Positions 5,305-7,171 of a DNA stretch of 7,171 bases are shown one piece after another. Location of the stretch: assembly GCA_023461495.1 (NCBI GenBank), contig JAEYLA010000173.1:1-7171 (forward strand), given 5' to 3'. The notes beneath the pieces were generated by a model. That model was not told the DNA's origin, made no database searches, and worked only from the letters and a program-made list of their open reading frames with translations. Made by a program: the position numbers and the translations under genes. Each line of letters opens with the position of its first letter. Position 1 is the first letter of the stretch. Source of the DNA: Bacillota bacterium. GTDB lineage: Bacteria; Bacillota; Clostridia; Christensenellales; CAG-138.

Positions 5305-6357
5305 TTACTCAATTCCGGCGCTGTACACCGCCTTACAGATGGTGACGCGCCGCTCATAAATATCCCGGCATAGCCCGGGCAGTTCGTCAAGCGAAGCGCG
5401 GTGGGTAATGAAATCCTCCACCTGCATCTTCCCCGCATCCAACATGGAGACGGTATACGTCCACTCGTTGACGGGCGTTGCGGCAAAATGAGAGTTCCAT
5501 ACGCCGGTGAGCAGCAGTTCCTTGCGCAGGATGTTGCTGTGCTGCTTCAATGCAATGACGGTATCCCGGTGCGGGTTGCCCAGCAGCACGACGGTACCGA
5601 AGGGCTTCGCCAAGTCAGCCGCGTGGCCGACCGCGATGCCTGTTCCTTCAATGACAACGTCCGCCAGACTGCCGCCGGTCAGCTTTTTGAATTCCTCCGC
5701 CACATCCTGGGTTCTGGAGTTGAATACGATTTCGCCGCGCGCACGCGCGAAAGCGGCTTTCTCCTCCACCACATCCACCAACGCAACAGGCTCCGCGCCA
5801 AACAGCCTTGCCCAGCGCGCCGCCATGATGCCGATGGGCCCCGCGCCTAAAATCAACACGGAATACCCTGGCCTGAGGTTGCTTTTGCGCACGGCATGCT
5901 GTGCGACCGTGCACGGCTCCACCATGCCAAGCGCGTCCATGGAGGTTGCGGGATTCTTCGACTCCACAAAGTGCCATGCGGAGGGGACGATGCAAAATTG
6001 TGCAAACCCGCCGTCGCTGCGCGAGCCCAGATAATCATAGTCCTCGCACATGGCGTAGCTGGCAGAAAGGCAAGGTGCGCACTTCCGGCAGGGAATCAGC
6101 GGAAACACAGCGCCCCGCTTGCCGATGAGGGACTTGTCCGCAGCCTCTCCCACAGCGACGATGGTTCCACCCAACTCATGCCCGATGGTCAGCGGGTAGT
6201 GCTGGTTGCTGGTGCCAAGCTCAAAAATGCGCGGGATGTCGGACCCGCAGATCCCGCAGCCGCCGACCCGGAGCAGAAGTTCTCTGCCCTTAGGGACAGG
6301 GGTTTGCACCTCATCCACGCGAAAATCGCCAATGGCATATAGCCTTGCAGCCTTCAT
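5305..6357 (-). CDS. GatD-like zinc polyol-phosphate dehydrogenase (MDR family)
   Basis: A zinc, NAD-dependent medium-chain dehydrogenase of 350 residues, close in length and motifs to E. coli galactitol-1-phosphate 5-dehydrogenase (346). The catalytic zinc ligands are likely C37 in GCGICGSD (33-40), H60 and E61 in GHE, and E147. The structural zinc set C90, C93, C96 and C104 is complete. The Rossmann motif GAGPIG (171-176) and D195 at the end of the second strand point to NAD rather than NADP. SDIPRIFELG (39-48) and YDYLGSRSDGGFAQ (107-120) match the GatD branch well. The start at 6357 has GGGAGG six bases upstream; a TTG at 6378 is less likely. It follows the epimerase gene by 30 bases and was presumably co-transcribed with it. 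The true substrate could be galactitol-1-phosphate or another hexitol or pentitol phosphate; the partner epimerase argues for a product needing C3 inversion. Confidence 0.85.
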   Translation of the reverse strand: MKAARLYAIGDFRVDEVQTPVPKGRELLLRVGGCGICGSDIPRIFELGTSNQHYPLTIGHELGGTIVAVGEAADKSLIGKRGAVFPLIPCRKCAPCLSASYAMCEDYDYLGSRSDGGFAQFCIVPSAWHFVESKNPATSMDALGMVEPCTVAQHAVRKSNLRPGYSVLILGAGPIGIMAARWARLFGAEPVALVDVVEEKAAFARARGEIVFNSRTQDVAEEFKKLTGGSLADVVIEGTGIAVGHAADLAKPFGTVVLLGNPHRDTVIALKQHSNILRKELLLTGVWNSHFAATPVNEWTYTVSMLDAGKMQVEDFITHRASLDELPGLCRDIYERRVTICKAVYSAGIE

Positions 6358-6387
6358 ACGCCCCTCCCTCAATACCAAGCAGTCGGT

Positions 6388-7071
6388 TTACTTCTGCGCA
6401 GTCTGCGTGATTTTCAGGTATTCCTCATAGCGCGCTTTGAAGCCATCCAGCCCCTTCATGAGGGACGCGGTGCCCGCCACAAGCCCGTTCGCGCCCGCCG
6501 CCACCATTTTTGCGGCGTTCTCATAGGTGGTGTTGCCGTCAATGAACACATCTACCGCATCCATGCCGCATTCCTGCAGCAGTTCGGTCACACGGCTGAT
6601 TTTTTCAATGCCGTCCGGCACGAGCGTCTGCGCGGCAAAGCCGGGGTTGACCGTCATCACCAGCACATAATCGAGCACATGTTTATATTCCCGCAGCAGC
6701 TCCACCGGCGTTCCGGGATTGAGAACAAGCCCGGCTTTCAATCCTTTGCCCTGCAGCTCCTGCAACAGCCGGTAGGGATGGTGCGTGGTTTCCGGATGGA
6801 AGCACACGCGGTCCCCTTCCTGAGGCTTGAAATATTCAATATAGCGCTCCGGCTCCATGCACATCAGGTGCAGGTCCACAGGCAGTCTGGTCAGCTCCTT
6901 GATGCCGGAATAATAATTGGTGCCCAGCATGATGTTCTTGACATAATGTCCGTCCATAACGTCAAAATGGATGGAATCGAGTCCCACCTCTTCAAACAGA
7001 CGGATGTGGGCTTCGATCTCCCAAAGCTTGCTGCACATAATGGACGGGGAAATTTTGATGGATTTTTGCAT
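6388..7071 (-). CDS. Ketose-phosphate 3-epimerase, AlsE/RPE family
   Basis: A 227-residue TIM-barrel epimerase that interconverts ketose phosphates at C3 (ribulose-5-phosphate/xylulose-5-phosphate, or allulose-6-phosphate/fructose-6-phosphate). The metal and acid-base set of the family is complete: H35 and D37 in HFDVMDG (35-41), H68 in DLHLM (66-70), and D178 in FIDGN (176-180). KISPSIMC (6-13) and MTVNPGFAAQ (139-148) are also standard. The N-terminal KISPSIMC and HPETT (92-96) resemble E. coli AlsE (allulose-6-phosphate 3-epimerase) more than housekeeping Rpe. Being paired with a polyol-phosphate dehydrogenase also suggests a catabolic role. The start at 7071 has AAAAGGAG five bases upstream. 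It is the first gene of the visible operon, with its own promoter. AlsE versus Rpe specificity cannot be settled by eye. Confidence 0.87.
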   Translation of the reverse strand: MQKSIKISPSIMCSKLWEIEAHIRLFEEVGLDSIHFDVMDGHYVKNIMLGTNYYSGIKELTRLPVDLHLMCMEPERYIEYFKPQEGDRVCFHPETTHHPYRLLQELQGKGLKAGLVLNPGTPVELLREYKHVLDYVLVMTVNPGFAAQTLVPDGIEKISRVTELLQECGMDAVDVFIDGNTTYENAAKMVAAGANGLVAGTASLMKGLDGFKARYEEYLKITQTAQK

Positions 7072-7118
7072 AGCGGCTCCTTTTGTTTCAATTGCGATGG
7101 CAGTTTTCTTCCATGCCT

Positions 7119-7127
7119 ATTGTACCA
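7119..7127 (-). promoter_or_regulatory. Extended -10 promoter of the epimerase-dehydrogenase operon
   Basis: TGGTACAAT (7127-7119) is an extended -10 box. Transcription would start near 7112, about 40 bases before the epimerase ATG. The hexamer 17 bases upstream, TTTCCT, is a weak -35 and overlaps the T run of the upstream hairpin. The absence of an obvious operator leaves the regulation open. Confidence 0.5.
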
Positions 7128-7147
7128 CGCGCCACAGGATGAGGAAA

Positions 7148-7169
7148 GGCCGCCGGAAAACCGGTGGCC
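7148..7169 (-). terminator. Hairpin terminator of a gene beyond the right edge
   Basis: GGCCGCCGG and CCGGTGGCC form a 9-position stem around a 4-base loop. The mispair at 7152/7165 is a G-T wobble on plus and a C/A mismatch on minus. On the minus strand the stem is followed by TTTCCTC, a short U tract, so it probably ends a minus-strand gene lying outside the window and makes the epimerase the first gene of its unit. Confidence 0.5.
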
Positions 7170-7171
7170 GC

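Overview
The window looks like chromosome from a spore-forming member of the Clostridia (Firmicutes) with medium-high GC. The evidence is a clostridial-type spore photoproduct lyase, strong AGGAGG/GGGAGG ribosome binding sites, and a long TspO-type membrane protein of a kind common in Firmicutes. I cannot name the species. There is no rRNA, tRNA, insertion sequence, phage gene or CRISPR array. Six of the seven genes lie on the minus strand; the exception is an AraC-type regulator in the left half.

Left part (1-3177). A membrane-anchored diguanylate cyclase runs off the left edge. It is preceded by a 277-base gap holding a probable extended -10 promoter, a folded leader and an intrinsic terminator only about 30 bases before the start codon, so the gene looks controlled by attenuation. 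Next comes a long TspO/MBR-type membrane protein on the minus strand, divergent from an AraC-GyrI-like regulator on the plus strand. The regulator is interrupted by a one-base deletion in its first helix-turn-helix, but the GyrI-like half keeps its own strong ribosome binding site. A long bidirectional hairpin terminator separates it from the convergent gene that follows.

Middle (3197-5262). A cytoplasmic acidic protein of unknown function contains six copies of a short helical repeat joined by proline-rich linkers. Upstream of it lies splB, the radical-SAM repair enzyme for UV-damaged spore DNA. This SplB has serine where the Bacillus enzyme has its hydrogen-donor cysteine, and it carries two extra cysteines near the iron-sulfur motif. 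A good match to a sporulation sigma-G promoter sits inside the terminator hairpin of the preceding gene.

Right part (5305-7171). A two-gene minus-strand operon encodes an AlsE/RPE-type ketose-phosphate 3-epimerase followed 30 bases later by a GatD-like zinc polyol-phosphate dehydrogenase. Together they would oxidise a sugar-alcohol phosphate to a ketose phosphate and epimerise it at C3 into central metabolism. Their promoter follows a hairpin terminator for a gene beyond the right edge.

The points most worth checking are the attenuated leader of the cyclase, the sigma-G promoter and altered active site of splB, the unknown repeat protein, and the frameshift in the AraC gene.
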